In this document: positions 45,698 to 54,796 of the stretch, piece after piece
How positions within the stretch are numbered: position 1 is the stretch's first letter
Layout of the letters: the number at the start of each line of letters is the position of its first letter
Source of the DNA: Mesorhizobium qingshengii
GTDB lineage: Bacteria; Pseudomonadota; Alphaproteobacteria; Rhizobiales; Rhizobiaceae
Assembly: GCF_027563465.1 (NCBI RefSeq)
Contig: NZ_JAPFQA010000019.1
Span: 29,415-93,414 of the forward strand
Reading direction: 5' to 3'
Length of the DNA: 64,000 nt
The notes under the pieces: model-generated
Database searches by the model: none
Seen by the model: only the letters and a program-made list of their open reading frames with translations
Told to the model about the DNA's origin: nothing
Position numbers and translations under genes: made by a program

Positions 45698-46169
45698 ATG
45701 AAGAAAGAGCATTTGCAGGACTGGGTGGACCTTGTGCTCGGTCTCCGGGTGATCCTCTCTCCGTGGGCGATCGCGCATGTTATGGTGAGCCCCTGCGAAT
45801 CTTGGCGGCGTGACGCGTAACGGAAGTGAGGAAGTGGAATCAGCACATCGTTGGAGTCGCCGTTGTGATCTTGGCCGCCGTTGCGCTCTTCGCGTTCAAG
45901 TCATGGGAGGAATGGCTCAACGTTGCGCTGGGCGCCTGGCTGCTGGTGTCGCCTGGGTGCTGGGATCAAGCACGTCCGCGGACTTGATGTGGAATGCCGT
46001 GATCATCGGCGTTCTCGTCCTCGGCTTGGCGGGCTGGGTTCCTCGCCGAAGAACAGGGCCCACGGCAGATACAGGGCCCGAAGCAGATGGCGAAGTAGCG
46101 GACGCGGATCGCGCGTTGGCTTGGGGGGCGAGTGGTGGGGTCGCGTTCGGTCATGAAGCACAAATCTAA
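45698..46169 (+). pseudogene. Frameshifted SPW-repeat membrane protein gene
   Basis: The ATG at 45698 (with AGGAG upstream) begins KKEHLQDWVDLVLGLRVILSPWAI, a clean first SPW repeat. At about 45820 the reading must change frame to QHIVGVAVVILAAVALFAF, then WEEWLNVALGAWLLVSP. At about 45957 it must change again, exactly where LLVSPW would occur (one T missing), to reach STSADLMWNAVIIGVLVLGL. So the four-helix, two-repeat protein is broken in two places. SPW proteins are small membrane proteins of unknown role. Confidence 0.78.
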
Positions 46170-46186
46170 ATAACGGGAGCACTGTC

Positions 46187-46996
46187 ATGCGCTTGTCCAT
46201 TTTTCTTGCCGCGGCGGTGGGGGTGGGGATAGGTCTGGTGGCGGCGGCAGCTGCCTCCGCGGCCGACGTGGAAGGTCTCCCCGGGGCGCAGCCGCCCAAG
46301 GAGCAGATCGCGCAGAAGTGCCTGGGCGATCTGCAGGCGTTCGAGGAACAGCTGTGGCGCGTTGGCTTCGGCGCGCTGCCACCCAGAGGCTACGGCGTCC
46401 CCGTGCCACCCGGTTACTCCGACTTCTATTTGTACGGGGTCGAGGCCACGCCGCGCAAAAAGATGCAAGCATTGCGCGACGCCGCGTACGTCTACGCTTT
46501 CGACGGCGACGAGCCGTCGTGCCAGCGCGAACTCGCTGCGATGCGCGCAGTCTATGACGAGCACCAGAAGCTGATTGGGGCGGAGAGCGACGATCCGAAT
46601 GTGCGCACGGCCTGGCGGCGCGCTCACCTGGCAAGAGCTGAACCCGTCGCGAAGATGGATCATCTCATGCGGGCCGACGTCCTGATCGGTTCCGAGGTCC
46701 GGAACCTAAAGGACGAACGGCTCGGCGAGATTGCAGACTTCGTACTCAATCCGCAAAAGCGCGACATTCTCTATGTCCTGGTGTCCCGCGGCGGCTTTCT
46801 CGGCTTCGGCGGCAAGCTGGTGGCTGTGCGGTGGAACGATCTCCGCGCCACCGAGGATCATGAACTCTATGTGCTCGATGTCCCGCCGAAGACCATGGAC
46901 AAGGCACCACCAGTGGACCGCAGAAACTTTGCAACGACCGCCAGTGGCGAATGGCAGCGCTCGCTGGACCAATATTGGGATCGCGCCTTGAAGTAA
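46187..46996 (+). CDS. Exported PRC-barrel domain protein
   Basis: A 269-residue protein with a Sec signal (AAAVGVGIGLVAAAAASAADV). The middle is a helical region (about 40-150) with two Cys. The C-terminal PRC-barrel (about 160-250) reads LIGSEVRNLKDERLGEIADFVLN and DILYVLVSRGGFLGFGGKLVAV. PRC-barrels bind RNA or proteins in the cytoplasm, but exported ones are common in Rhizobiales and their role is unknown. A GGGAGC ribosome-binding site precedes the ATG. It follows the broken SPW gene. Confidence 0.82.
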   Translation: MRLSIFLAAAVGVGIGLVAAAAASAADVEGLPGAQPPKEQIAQKCLGDLQAFEEQLWRVGFGALPPRGYGVPVPPGYSDFYLYGVEATPRKKMQALRDAAYVYAFDGDEPSCQRELAAMRAVYDEHQKLIGAESDDPNVRTAWRRAHLARAEPVAKMDHLMRADVLIGSEVRNLKDERLGEIADFVLNPQKRDILYVLVSRGGFLGFGGKLVAVRWNDLRATEDHELYVLDVPPKTMDKAPPVDRRNFATTASGEWQRSLDQYWDRALK

Positions 46997-47031
46997 GATC
47001 CGCACGCCACTAGCCGATTCAAGGCGCGGTT

Positions 47032-47376
47032 TCATCGGCCGCTCCCTTGATCCGCCGGACGCCGTGGCTTCGTCAGGGTCTTGTCTACCTTGTCCTTCTC
47101 CGCCGCCGTGAACTCGCGCGCATAGCCGCCTTGGCCCCGGGCGTCGACTCCGATGTCGACGAACTTCGCACCGAGGGATGCCGCCTCTTCCTTGGTTTCC
47201 GGGCGTACGTCGTAGCCTTCGACGACGGCGGCCAGCCGTTGCGCGGTTGCGAGCTCTTGCAGCCCAGCAACACCGAAGCCGATCACCAGGATGGTCGCGG
47301 GACGCAGTGAACCGACCGCCGTGGTCATGGGCCGTTCGACGGCGGCCAAGGCGGCGGCGTGGAAGGCACCCGTCAA
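47032..47376 (-). pseudogene. NAD(P) transhydrogenase alpha subunit (pntA) remnant
   Basis: The peptide RPATILVIGFGVAGLQELATA, then LAAVVEGYDVRPETKEEAASLGAKFVDIGVDA and GGYAREFT, matches the NAD-binding core of the transhydrogenase alpha subunit. No N-terminal domain or downstream membrane part remains, and no pntB follows. About 115 codons survive of some 370-520. Confidence 0.78.
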
Positions 47377-47423
47377 GACGCGATCGATGTGCGCCAGCTT
47401 CAGCAGAGATTAATTCGTCTTCT

Positions 47424-49034
47424 TCACAGCTTGCCGGACCTGGCAATGCCGCGGACAAGTCGAAAGGTGAACCAGAGCGCGAGGACATAAGCGAAGGCCG
47501 CCAGGGCAGGCATGTCGCCGAAAATACGCGGCCCTACGCTGTGCTGCATGAGCAGTGAGCCGGCAATATAGAGGCCCAGCGTGACAAGGCCGAGCGCGAG
47601 CCGGTTGCTGCCGCGGTCGATATGCTCGTTCAATCCCCTCAACTCGCGCACGTGCAAGCTCAGGCCCAGACCGTCGCCTTCCTGCACCAGTTGCCGGGTC
47701 CATGACCTGATCACCGTCGGCAGGTCGTGTGCCGCCGTGATGGCGTCGAGTTTCAGCCGGTCGAGCGCGCCCGTCCAGTCTGATTGCTCCATCGCACCTT
47801 TGAGCGCCTCAGGGCCTTTGGACTGCAGGTTTTCCAGCAACTGGAAATCGGGGTCGAGAATGCGCACGGTGTGTTCGGCGAGGAACATGGCGCGCATCAG
47901 GATGAGCAGGTCGAGAGGGACGAATATGTTCTGAGCGCGTCCGAGGCGGGTCACCCGCAGGAACGCTTCAGCGAGAGACCAGTCCTTGAGCGGCAACGCG
48001 GCGTAGTCGGCAATGATCTCCGCCAGTCCGCGCCGGAATTCGTCTCTATTCATGTCGCCGCCCAGAACGCCAAGGTCGATGGCCGCGTCGAGGAGCCAGT
48101 CGGCATCCTGGCGAATGAAGGCGATGGTGAACGCGGCGAGCTTGCGGCGTGCCGCCCGATCAAGGAACCCGACCAGGCCGAAGTCGTGAAAGCAAATCCG
48201 TTTGTCCTGAGTGATGAAGAGATTGCCAGGATGCGGGTCACCATGGAACACGCCAAGAACGAATATCTGGTGCAGGTACGCGTCCACGAAATTCTGCGCG
48301 AGCCGCGGACCAATGGATTTCACCGCCGGGTCATCGATCCGCAGGCCACCGCTCCGCTCCTGGACGATAGCGGTCTCGCAAACGAGATCATCGACAACGT
48401 CAGGCACGAGCAGAGTCGGCCACTCCGCGAAGGCCACCGCGAACCGTTTGATGTTTTGCGCTTCCCGGCGGAAATCGATCTCCTTGGAGAGGTTGCTCCA
48501 GATCTCGTCAACGATGCGCAGAGGTTGATAGTGCCGTAGTCGTGGCGAGAGCATGAGGGCGATGCGCGTCAACCACGTGAGGGCGCGCATGTCGCGGTCG
48601 ATCTGCTGCTTGATGCCGGCACGACGAACCTTGATGATGACGTCCCGTCCGTCATGGAGCCGTGCCGTATGGACTTGCGCGATGGACGCCGCGGCGAGTG
48701 GAGTGGCATCGAATTCGGCAAACAACTCGCCGACGGGACGACCCAGGCCGCGTTCGATCTCCTCGATTGCGTCCTTCGTCGGAAACGGCACCACGTGATC
48801 CTGCAGAGCCTGGAGGGCCACAATGTACGCGTCGGGGAGCACATCACGACGCATGCTCATCGCCTGGCCGAGTTTTATGAATGTTGTGCCCAGCCTCTCA
48901 AGGCTGAGCCGCAAGCGCTCGGGCGCCCGCGGAACCGATCGGGACAGGCCGAGTCGGCCCAAGGCGCCGTCCCACACGAAGCGGAGCGCTTCTAAGGTGA
49001 TGCGGAAGAGTCGGAAAATGGGCATCAAAGCCAC
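47424..49034 (-). CDS. UbiB/AarF (ABC1-family) atypical kinase
   Basis: A 536-residue UbiB-family protein. FIKLGQAMSMRRDVLPD (the KxGQ motif), PLAAASIAQVHTARL (the Ala-rich nucleotide loop), VFHGDPHPGNLF and ICFHDFGLVG (catalytic and metal-binding) are all present, with two C-terminal membrane helices near 480-530. UbiB proteins support ubiquinone biosynthesis or lipid transport in the inner membrane. It is probably not the housekeeping ubiB, which would lie near ubiE. It follows the YVTN gene by about 130 bases, with a hairpin between. Confidence 0.9.
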   Translation of the reverse strand: MALMPIFRLFRITLEALRFVWDGALGRLGLSRSVPRAPERLRLSLERLGTTFIKLGQAMSMRRDVLPDAYIVALQALQDHVVPFPTKDAIEEIERGLGRPVGELFAEFDATPLAAASIAQVHTARLHDGRDVIIKVRRAGIKQQIDRDMRALTWLTRIALMLSPRLRHYQPLRIVDEIWSNLSKEIDFRREAQNIKRFAVAFAEWPTLLVPDVVDDLVCETAIVQERSGGLRIDDPAVKSIGPRLAQNFVDAYLHQIFVLGVFHGDPHPGNLFITQDKRICFHDFGLVGFLDRAARRKLAAFTIAFIRQDADWLLDAAIDLGVLGGDMNRDEFRRGLAEIIADYAALPLKDWSLAEAFLRVTRLGRAQNIFVPLDLLILMRAMFLAEHTVRILDPDFQLLENLQSKGPEALKGAMEQSDWTGALDRLKLDAITAAHDLPTVIRSWTRQLVQEGDGLGLSLHVRELRGLNEHIDRGSNRLALGLVTLGLYIAGSLLMQHSVGPRIFGDMPALAAFAYVLALWFTFRLVRGIARSGKL

Positions 49035-49110
49035 CGAAGCGCATGAGATCTTGTCAGCTTATCGCAAAGGGCCAAACATGCGAGTCGAGCTGTACGGTGG
49101 TTTTGGGAGC

Positions 49111-49141
49111 GGCGCGGCCGTGCAAAAAGCAGGGCCGCGCC
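49111..49141. terminator. Hairpin between the YVTN and UbiB genes
   Basis: GGCGCGGCC at 49111-49119 pairs with GGCCGCGCC at 49133-49141 (nine base pairs, loop of 13 with an A-run). On the minus strand it lies 24 bases after the stop of the YVTN gene. There is no T-run after it, so termination is uncertain; it could also be an attenuator or processing site. Confidence 0.45.
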
Positions 49142-49164
49142 GCCGGACTGTCAGCAGAACCAGT

Positions 49165-50280
49165 TTATGAATTGCCGGAGAAGACAGTGATCCCGTTCGG
49201 TCCCTTGCCGACAGGAATGGTCCGGACGACGGCCTGGGCGGCAGTATCAATCACTGAGACGCTGTCGTCCTTGATGTTGGTGATGTAAGCGTACCGTCCA
49301 TCCTTGGTGATCGTGACGCCGTGCGCGCCGGCGCCAACGTTCAGCGTCTTCACGACTTTATTTCCGGCCACATCGATGATCGAGACCCTGTTATCGGGGT
49401 TGGCATCGCTGCCTTGATCGGCGACGTAGACGAACTGTCCGTCCGGCGTCGCATAGACTTGGATGGGATTGCGGCCGACAGCGACTTTGGCCACGACCTG
49501 CCGCGTGGCGCGATCGATCACCGCGACGCTGTCTTCGTCCCGCAGGGAAACATAGACGCGTGTTCCGTCCGGCGTGAAGCCGACCTGAACCGGAGCCTTG
49601 CCAACCGGGATGCGAGCCGACTCTGCCAGGCTCGCGACATCAATGACGGAAACCGATCCATCCTCGACGTTGGCGACGAAGAGTTCCTTTCCGTCGGGGC
49701 TGAGCCGCAGTCCATGAGGATAGCGGCCAGTCGGGATTGTCTTCGACACCTTAAGCGTAGACAGGTCAATCACGGAAACCGTGTTCGATTCCGAATCGGT
49801 TACGAAGACCCGTTTCCCATCCTGGTCAGGAATGACATGGGCTAGATGGTGGCCGATGTCGACCACCGCGATTGGCCCCTTGTCGATGGCGTCCAATTTT
49901 AGGACCGCCAAACGCCCACCCGGTTCCGACGTGCTTCCGGCCATGGCCATCTTCATTTTGGAACCGGGTGCCTGGCCAGACATGGACATCTCGCTCTCCT
50001 GGCCGGCGCCAACGACAAAGACGAGCCTCGCCTGGGCGCTGACGTCGACATTGTGCGGCATCAGCGGCAGGGTCACTGACTGCACCTTGCCTGACTTGAG
50101 ATCGATGCGACTGAGGCTCCCGCCTTCTTCGTTGGCGGTAAAGACCGAACCTGGGCCGAGATTCGGTTCCGCCGCCAGGGTTTGGGACAGGCCCACACCG
50201 GCAGCCGCCGCGATGGCGAGCCCGATAAGCGCGCGCGAAAATACCGGCGCCGCGCGCGACGCCATATTGATCAGTGACAT
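49165..50280 (-). CDS. YVTN-type seven-bladed beta-propeller protein, exported
   Basis: A 371-residue protein with an N-terminal signal (AAGVGLSQTLAAEPN). It contains repeated units such as NTVSVIDLSTLKVSKTI and GSVSVIDVASLAESARI and DSVSVIDTAAQAVVRTI, the YVTN propeller. A short Met-rich insert (SEMSMSGQAPGSKMKMAMAG, near 95-115) may bind copper. Proteins of this type are usually periplasmic or surface-bound; relatives resemble cytochrome d1 propellers but no haem motif is seen here. It is on the same strand as the small Cys-rich and YtkA-like genes upstream. Confidence 0.85.
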   Translation of the reverse strand: MSLINMASRAAPVFSRALIGLAIAAAAGVGLSQTLAAEPNLGPGSVFTANEEGGSLSRIDLKSGKVQSVTLPLMPHNVDVSAQARLVFVVGAGQESEMSMSGQAPGSKMKMAMAGSTSEPGGRLAVLKLDAIDKGPIAVVDIGHHLAHVIPDQDGKRVFVTDSESNTVSVIDLSTLKVSKTIPTGRYPHGLRLSPDGKELFVANVEDGSVSVIDVASLAESARIPVGKAPVQVGFTPDGTRVYVSLRDEDSVAVIDRATRQVVAKVAVGRNPIQVYATPDGQFVYVADQGSDANPDNRVSIIDVAGNKVVKTLNVGAGAHGVTITKDGRYAYITNIKDDSVSVIDTAAQAVVRTIPVGKGPNGITVFSGNS

Positions 50281-50340
50281 AACAATTCTCCACGTATTTA
50301 GGTTTTTTCGATAAGTGCCCGAAGGCGCGGTGACGAAGTC

Positions 50341-50736
50341 CTACGCGTGGAGAATGGGGGGCGGCAGCGGCGGCACAATAGCGAGCGATACCAACGAGCC
50401 AGTGGGGCCAGCCCGCGCCGTCCGGCCTGCAACTTTCTGCGGCATGGGAGATGTCATTTGCACGACACCGCACAAGCCACAGCCTCCGGCGGTGCAGCCA
50501 GCCAGTTGGCCATAGTCATGCTGCCCCGACGGATGGCCTCCCGGGGCGTACTGACCGAACGTACCGCTGCTGGCCTGGTCGAGAACCATATACCGTTCCG
50601 TCCCGTGCATAGGCCCGTTCTTGATCAGCCCAATTTGGAGCACACTCGTCAGAGCCAGCACTGCCGCCAACACGGCGACGGCCCAGCGCCTTGTTCCAAA
50701 TCTTGCTTTCCATTTTTCGAACGATCGCAGGATCAT
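50341..50736 (-). CDS. Small Cys-rich membrane-anchored protein, unknown
   Basis: A 131-residue protein with one N-terminal helix (RRWAVAVLAAVLALTSVLQIGLI) and a Gly/Cys cluster CTAGGCGLCGVV near 80-91. The remainder is Pro- and Met-containing. I recognise no family, but the cluster recalls copper-associated small proteins. The start at 50736 (MILRSFEKWK) is reasonable. It is followed by the YVTN gene after 60 bases. Confidence 0.55.
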   Translation of the reverse strand: MILRSFEKWKARFGTRRWAVAVLAAVLALTSVLQIGLIKNGPMHGTERYMVLDQASSGTFGQYAPGGHPSGQHDYGQLAGCTAGGCGLCGVVQMTSPMPQKVAGRTARAGPTGSLVSLAIVPPLPPPILHA

Positions 50737-50908
50737 GACTTTCCGTTGTCAACATGCCCTTGAAGCCGACCCTTGTTGAACGCGTTGTCGGTCTCAAGCT
50801 TCAGATTGGACAATGGTCTCTAATGAGAGAGGCTTCTTTGTTGCAGAACAACGTTGGCGCAGAATTCGGGTGGCAGGCGCTGCAACGGCACTGCCTGTAG
50901 GGGAAGCC

Positions 50909-51457
50909 CTAGTGTCCGTACGTGAACTTGACTCGCGCGGGCGCGGGGCGTCCCGGGACACTGATGTCTACCTGGATATCATAGCGGTCACTGCCGGGCA
51001 GCGCGACGAAGCCGCCATAGGTTACCGTGCCGGCGATCGCCATCGGCTCAAGCTCCAGGCTGTTTTGCCCAACATGTCCCAGTCCCGATACGGTTGCGGT
51101 CACCTTGGCGTTCTCGATGCGCGCGCCCGTCGCGGCCTCGAAGACCGCGACGATCATGTGATATTCATGCGCACCGCGCGGGGCGCCGCCATGCATGGTA
51201 GCCTCCGGGTGGCTCTCGAGATGACCACGCACAATTGCCGCCGGCAAGACTCCCAGATAGACGCCCAACCCCTGCGCTACTTTATAGTTTTCATTCTCTT
51301 CGGCCAAAGCCGGGGTAAACCAAATGGCTGTGAGCCAGAGCGCAGTCGCCAGGACCGCAAAGAGGCCTCGCCGTAAATCGGGCCACGCTGCTATCGGTGC
51401 TTCGCAAATCCCATCAGGCGATACAGTCGCGATTGTGTTTCGCCTCGTGTAAAACAT
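50909..51457 (-). CDS. Exported YtkA-like protein, putative
   Basis: A 182-residue protein with a Sec-type N-terminus (residues 30-52: GLFAVLATALWLTAIWFTPALA). The ATG at 51457 has AAGGAG seven bases upstream. The mature part is an Ig-like beta-sandwich: HEYHMIVAVFEAATGARI then AKVTATVSGLGHV and a final RYDIQVDISVPGR. This resembles YtkA/FixH-type periplasmic domains but the match is weak. His-rich segment HPEATMHGG may bind metal. It follows ftsH by 143 bases on the same strand. Confidence 0.6.
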   Translation of the reverse strand: MFYTRRNTIATVSPDGICEAPIAAWPDLRRGLFAVLATALWLTAIWFTPALAEENENYKVAQGLGVYLGVLPAAIVRGHLESHPEATMHGGAPRGAHEYHMIVAVFEAATGARIENAKVTATVSGLGHVGQNSLELEPMAIAGTVTYGGFVALPGSDRYDIQVDISVPGRPAPARVKFTYGH

Positions 51458-51600
51458 CGTCGTTCTCCTTGCTCAATCAATGTCACCTTAGGCAGAGCCA
51501 AAGCCGTATGGGCGGCCAGCTTTTGGTCCGCAGAAGTCGACCAGGAGTGGTCGCAAAATGGCGGCGTCCACCCAGATCCAGTATCCAGCCAAGGGCATCA

Positions 51601-53490
51601 TCACGAGATCGAGCTTATGGCGGCAAGACCTGGGCCGACCTTCGGCATCGTCCTGGGCATGTCGGTTCGCGTCAGCTTTTCGGCGACCGTGCGCAATTCC
51701 GCGGCGGAGAACGTCTCCTTCGCGAGCAACTCCGTTGCCGCCTGGCCGAGCAGGGCGCGATTGGTCGTCAGAACAGCGATCGCTTTTTGAAAGGCGCTGT
51801 CGATCAGCCCGCGCACAGCAGCATCGATGGCAGCGGCCGTCTGCTCGCCGTAACGGCGTGGGCGCCAATCGGCACCCTCAGGGCCTCCCAGAAGCGGGGC
51901 CGCCTCGGGCTCATAGGCGACCTGGCCCAGCGCCTCATCCATACCGAAGCGCACCACCATGCTTCGGGCGATTTCGGTGGCCTTGCCGAGATCATCGGCG
52001 GCGCCGGTCGATACCTCGTCGAAGATGAGGGTTTCCGCCGCCCGGCCGCCCAGCAGTACGGTCATGCGGTTCATAAGCTCAGCGCGATCCATCAAAAAGC
52101 GATCTTCGAGGGGTCTCTGAAGCGTATAGCCGAGTGCCGCGATGCCACGCGGGATGATCGAGACTTTCTGGACGGGATCGACGCCGGGCAAGGCCATCGC
52201 CACTAGGGCGTGGCCCATCTCGTGGTGGGCAACGATCTTTCGCTCGTGGGGATTGAGCAGTCGATTGCGCTTCTCAAGGCCGGCGATGATGCGCTCAATT
52301 GCCTGGGTGAAATCGTCAAGCGTCACGCTCTCGGCATTGCGCCGCGTCGCCAGAAGAGCGGCCTCGTTCACGAGGTTGGCGAGATCGGCCCCCGTGAAGC
52401 CGGGCGTGAGCGCCGCGATGTCCTCGACAGGAATGCCCGAGGCGAGCTTGATCTTTTGCAAATGCACCTGGAGAATGTCGACGCGCCCCTTTTTGTCCGG
52501 CCGGTCGACAAGCACTTGCCGATCGAAGCGGCCAGCGCGGAGCAGCGCCGGGTCGAGTATCTCGGGCCTGTTGGTCGCGGCCAGCAGCACGACGCCAACA
52601 CTCGAATCGAAGCCGTCCATCTCGGTCAAGAGCTGATTTAAGGTCTGTTCCTTTTCGTCATGGCCGCCGCCGCCCAGAACAGAGCTGCCGCGGGCACGGC
52701 CGAGCGCATCGAGCTCGTCAATGAAGATGATGGCTGGGGCGTGCTGGCGCGCCTGCTGAAAGAGGTCACGCACGCGGGCGGCACCCACGCCAACGAACAT
52801 CTCGACAAACTCGGAGCCGGAGATCGAGAAGAATGCAACACCCGCCTCCCCCGCGACAGCACGGGCAAGCAGCGTCTTGCCGGTACCTGGCGGACCAACG
52901 AGCAGCACGCCCTTCGGCACGTGCGCGCCAAGCCTGCCATAGCTTTTCGGATCCTTGAGAAACGAGACAACCTCCTTGAGCTCGTCTTTCGCCTCATCCA
53001 CACCCGCCGCATCTGCGAAGCTGGTCTTGATGTCCTTTTCGACAAAAACCTTGGCTTTGCTCTTGCCGATCGACATCATGCCGCCCATTCCTTGTCCTCC
53101 GGCCATCGGCCGGATGAGGAACATCCAGATGAGCACGAACCCGAGCGTCGGTATCAGCCAGCCCAAGATGGTCTGAAGCAGGCCCGGAGCGGCCGCGCCA
53201 GAGAACGCCAGATTGCCTTTCCCTAGCGTCTGCGCGAGGCTCGGATCGACGCGGTTTGTGGCAAAGTGCGGAACGGCCTTGTCTGCCGGCGCTTTGTACG
53301 TGCCGGTGATCCGGTCGGGCCCGATCACGAGATCGGTGACCATGCCCTGGTCGGCGAGTTGCTGGAACTCGCTGTAGGGGATCGTCTTCGTGTGCGTGGG
53401 CTGGAACAGGAGGCCCTGAATCAGCACCACGGCGACAACGGCAATAACGACGTACCAGAAATTGATCTGGTGCTCGCGCTTGATCTCCAT
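51601..53490 (-). CDS. ftsH: ATP-dependent zinc metalloprotease FtsH (accessory copy)
   Basis: A 629-residue membrane AAA+ protease that removes damaged membrane proteins. Two helices frame a periplasmic domain (11-30 and 108-126). Walker A GPPGTGKT is at 199-206, Walker B IIFIDELDALG near 254-264, and the zinc site HEMGH at 423-427. GGAG precedes the ATG at 53490. Probably an accessory copy, because the housekeeping ftsH normally lies next to tilS; it follows an ICMT-like gene by 12 bases. A decayed fragment of another ftsH lies at 58019-58310. Bax-inhibitor-family YccA, known to modulate FtsH, is at 43675. Confidence 0.96.
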   Translation of the reverse strand: MEIKREHQINFWYVVIAVVAVVLIQGLLFQPTHTKTIPYSEFQQLADQGMVTDLVIGPDRITGTYKAPADKAVPHFATNRVDPSLAQTLGKGNLAFSGAAAPGLLQTILGWLIPTLGFVLIWMFLIRPMAGGQGMGGMMSIGKSKAKVFVEKDIKTSFADAAGVDEAKDELKEVVSFLKDPKSYGRLGAHVPKGVLLVGPPGTGKTLLARAVAGEAGVAFFSISGSEFVEMFVGVGAARVRDLFQQARQHAPAIIFIDELDALGRARGSSVLGGGGHDEKEQTLNQLLTEMDGFDSSVGVVLLAATNRPEILDPALLRAGRFDRQVLVDRPDKKGRVDILQVHLQKIKLASGIPVEDIAALTPGFTGADLANLVNEAALLATRRNAESVTLDDFTQAIERIIAGLEKRNRLLNPHERKIVAHHEMGHALVAMALPGVDPVQKVSIIPRGIAALGYTLQRPLEDRFLMDRAELMNRMTVLLGGRAAETLIFDEVSTGAADDLGKATEIARSMVVRFGMDEALGQVAYEPEAAPLLGGPEGADWRPRRYGEQTAAAIDAAVRGLIDSAFQKAIAVLTTNRALLGQAATELLAKETFSAAELRTVAEKLTRTDMPRTMPKVGPGLAAISSIS

Positions 53491-53502
53491 GGTCTTCTCC
53501 GA

Positions 53503-54177
53503 TCAGCGCTGGCCGGCCTGGCCATGTTTCGGGCCGCCGGTGAGGTCACGCAAGCGCGGGACGAAGCCCGGTACTTCACGCATATAGCGCTCATACTCGA
53601 CCCCGAATTCTGCTCGCGTCTCGCGTTCCTCGATCCGGGCCAAGCGTACGTACATGTAGACCAGAACGGGGAACATCGCCAATGTGAGCAAGGTCGGCCA
53701 CTGCAGCAGGAAGCCAAACATCACCAGGACGAAGCCAGCATACTGCGGATGCCGGATGTAGGAATAGACCCCGGTGGTGGCGAGCGTCCGGCGACGCTGC
53801 GCCTCGTAGAGCACCTTCCAGCCGGCCGAGATCAGGACGAAGCCGCCACCGATGAAAACGAAGCTCAGGATGTGGAACGGCCCGAAATGCGGGTTCGTTC
53901 GCCAACCGAACAGTTCCTCAAGAAGATGCCCGCCATCATGCGAGAACCAGTCGACGCCGGGGTATCGGCTCTGCAGCCACCCTGAGAGCAGATAGATCGT
54001 CAGCGGGAAGCCATACATTTCGGTGAACAGCGCGATCAGAAAGGCGCTGAACGCGCCGAACGAGCGCCAGTCGCGTTTCGTCTGCGGCTTGAAGAAGCTG
54101 AAAGCGAAGAAGATAAAAATCGCTGAATTGACGATGACAAGTGACCATAGGCCATAGGCGGGAATGGTGTCGTTCAT
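53503..54177 (-). CDS. Isoprenylcysteine carboxyl methyltransferase-like membrane protein
   Basis: A 224-residue membrane protein with six helices. The C-terminal RRRTLATTGVYSYIRHPQYAGFV and RIEERETRAEFGVEYERYMREVPGFVP form the ICMT/phospholipid methyltransferase-like binding site for S-adenosylmethionine. The bacterial relatives have unknown substrates. ATG at 54177 with GGAG upstream is chosen; in-frame sequence upstream is the next gene. It lies 12 bases before ftsH and 26 after a DUF2933 gene. Confidence 0.85.
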   Translation of the reverse strand: MNDTIPAYGLWSLVIVNSAIFIFFAFSFFKPQTKRDWRSFGAFSAFLIALFTEMYGFPLTIYLLSGWLQSRYPGVDWFSHDGGHLLEELFGWRTNPHFGPFHILSFVFIGGGFVLISAGWKVLYEAQRRRTLATTGVYSYIRHPQYAGFVLVMFGFLLQWPTLLTLAMFPVLVYMYVRLARIEERETRAEFGVEYERYMREVPGFVPRLRDLTGGPKHGQAGQR

Positions 54178-54203
54178 GATGGTTCTCCAGACAGACTGTT
54201 GGT

Positions 54204-54503
54204 TCAGTGCTGATGCGGCGAATTCGGTCGATTGTCGGACGGGTTGTTCTCGGCGTCGCCATGCCCGCCATGCCCGCCGTGCCCGAAGTGCAGCAAAGGG
54301 CAAGCGAGGAGGATGAGCCAGGGAAGCCAGGGAATGACGTGTGCCCGATGCTCCGAAACCAGGAAGAAGGCGCCGATGGCGAGGAAAGCGATCGTCACCA
54401 GACCCGTCCTCGAACTCCAGAAACCGGATGGTTTCGGCCTGTTCTCTTGACCGGTATGAGGCTCCGGCTCGTGATCGACCGGGAGATGGGTGTGATTGCT
54501 CAT
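54204..54503 (-). CDS. DUF2933 family protein
   Basis: A 99-residue membrane protein with two helices (LVTIAFLAIGAFFLVSEHRA; PWLPWLILLACPLLHF) followed by HGGHGGHG, the DUF2933 signature. The N-terminus contains several His. Its start overlaps the stop of the Cys/His-rich gene by four bases, so translation is coupled. Family function is unknown, but it is common in metal-resistance loci. Confidence 0.85.
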   Translation of the reverse strand: MSNHTHLPVDHEPEPHTGQENRPKPSGFWSSRTGLVTIAFLAIGAFFLVSEHRAHVIPWLPWLILLACPLLHFGHGGHGGHGDAENNPSDNRPNSPHQH

Positions 54504-54736
54504 GGGTGATCCCCCTTGTCAGAAACAGACGGACCGTCGGCGTTTTGGCTCGTTTCCGAGACACTCGATCCGCCGCAACAGCCCTCTTGGCGCTCGTGCG
54601 CGGAATCAGCGTGATGCGCTGCGTCGCCGCAGCAGCCGTGTCCGGCGCGCCCCTCGTGTTTGTGCGAATGATCTGCGGCGTGCCCGCAGCCGCATCCACC
54701 AGATGGGGCTGCGCTTTGGTTGATCGTTCTCTTCAT
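54500..54736 (-). CDS. Small Cys/His-rich putative metal-binding protein
   Basis: A 78-residue cytoplasmic peptide with many Cys and His: GGCGCGHAADHSHKH, HGCCGDAAHH and EGCCGG. There is no signal peptide. It probably binds soft metals such as copper or zinc. It overlaps the DUF2933 gene by four bases and precedes it in an operon with the ICMT-like and ftsH genes. No family name is known to me. Confidence 0.72.
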   Translation of the reverse strand: MKRTINQSAAPSGGCGCGHAADHSHKHEGRAGHGCCGDAAHHADSAHERQEGCCGGSSVSETSQNADGPSVSDKGDHP

Positions 54737-54796
54737 TTTCGTCTCCGTTGATCTCCGCCGCTCATTGGGAGGAGCGGTTCCTATAAATCGAGCCCT

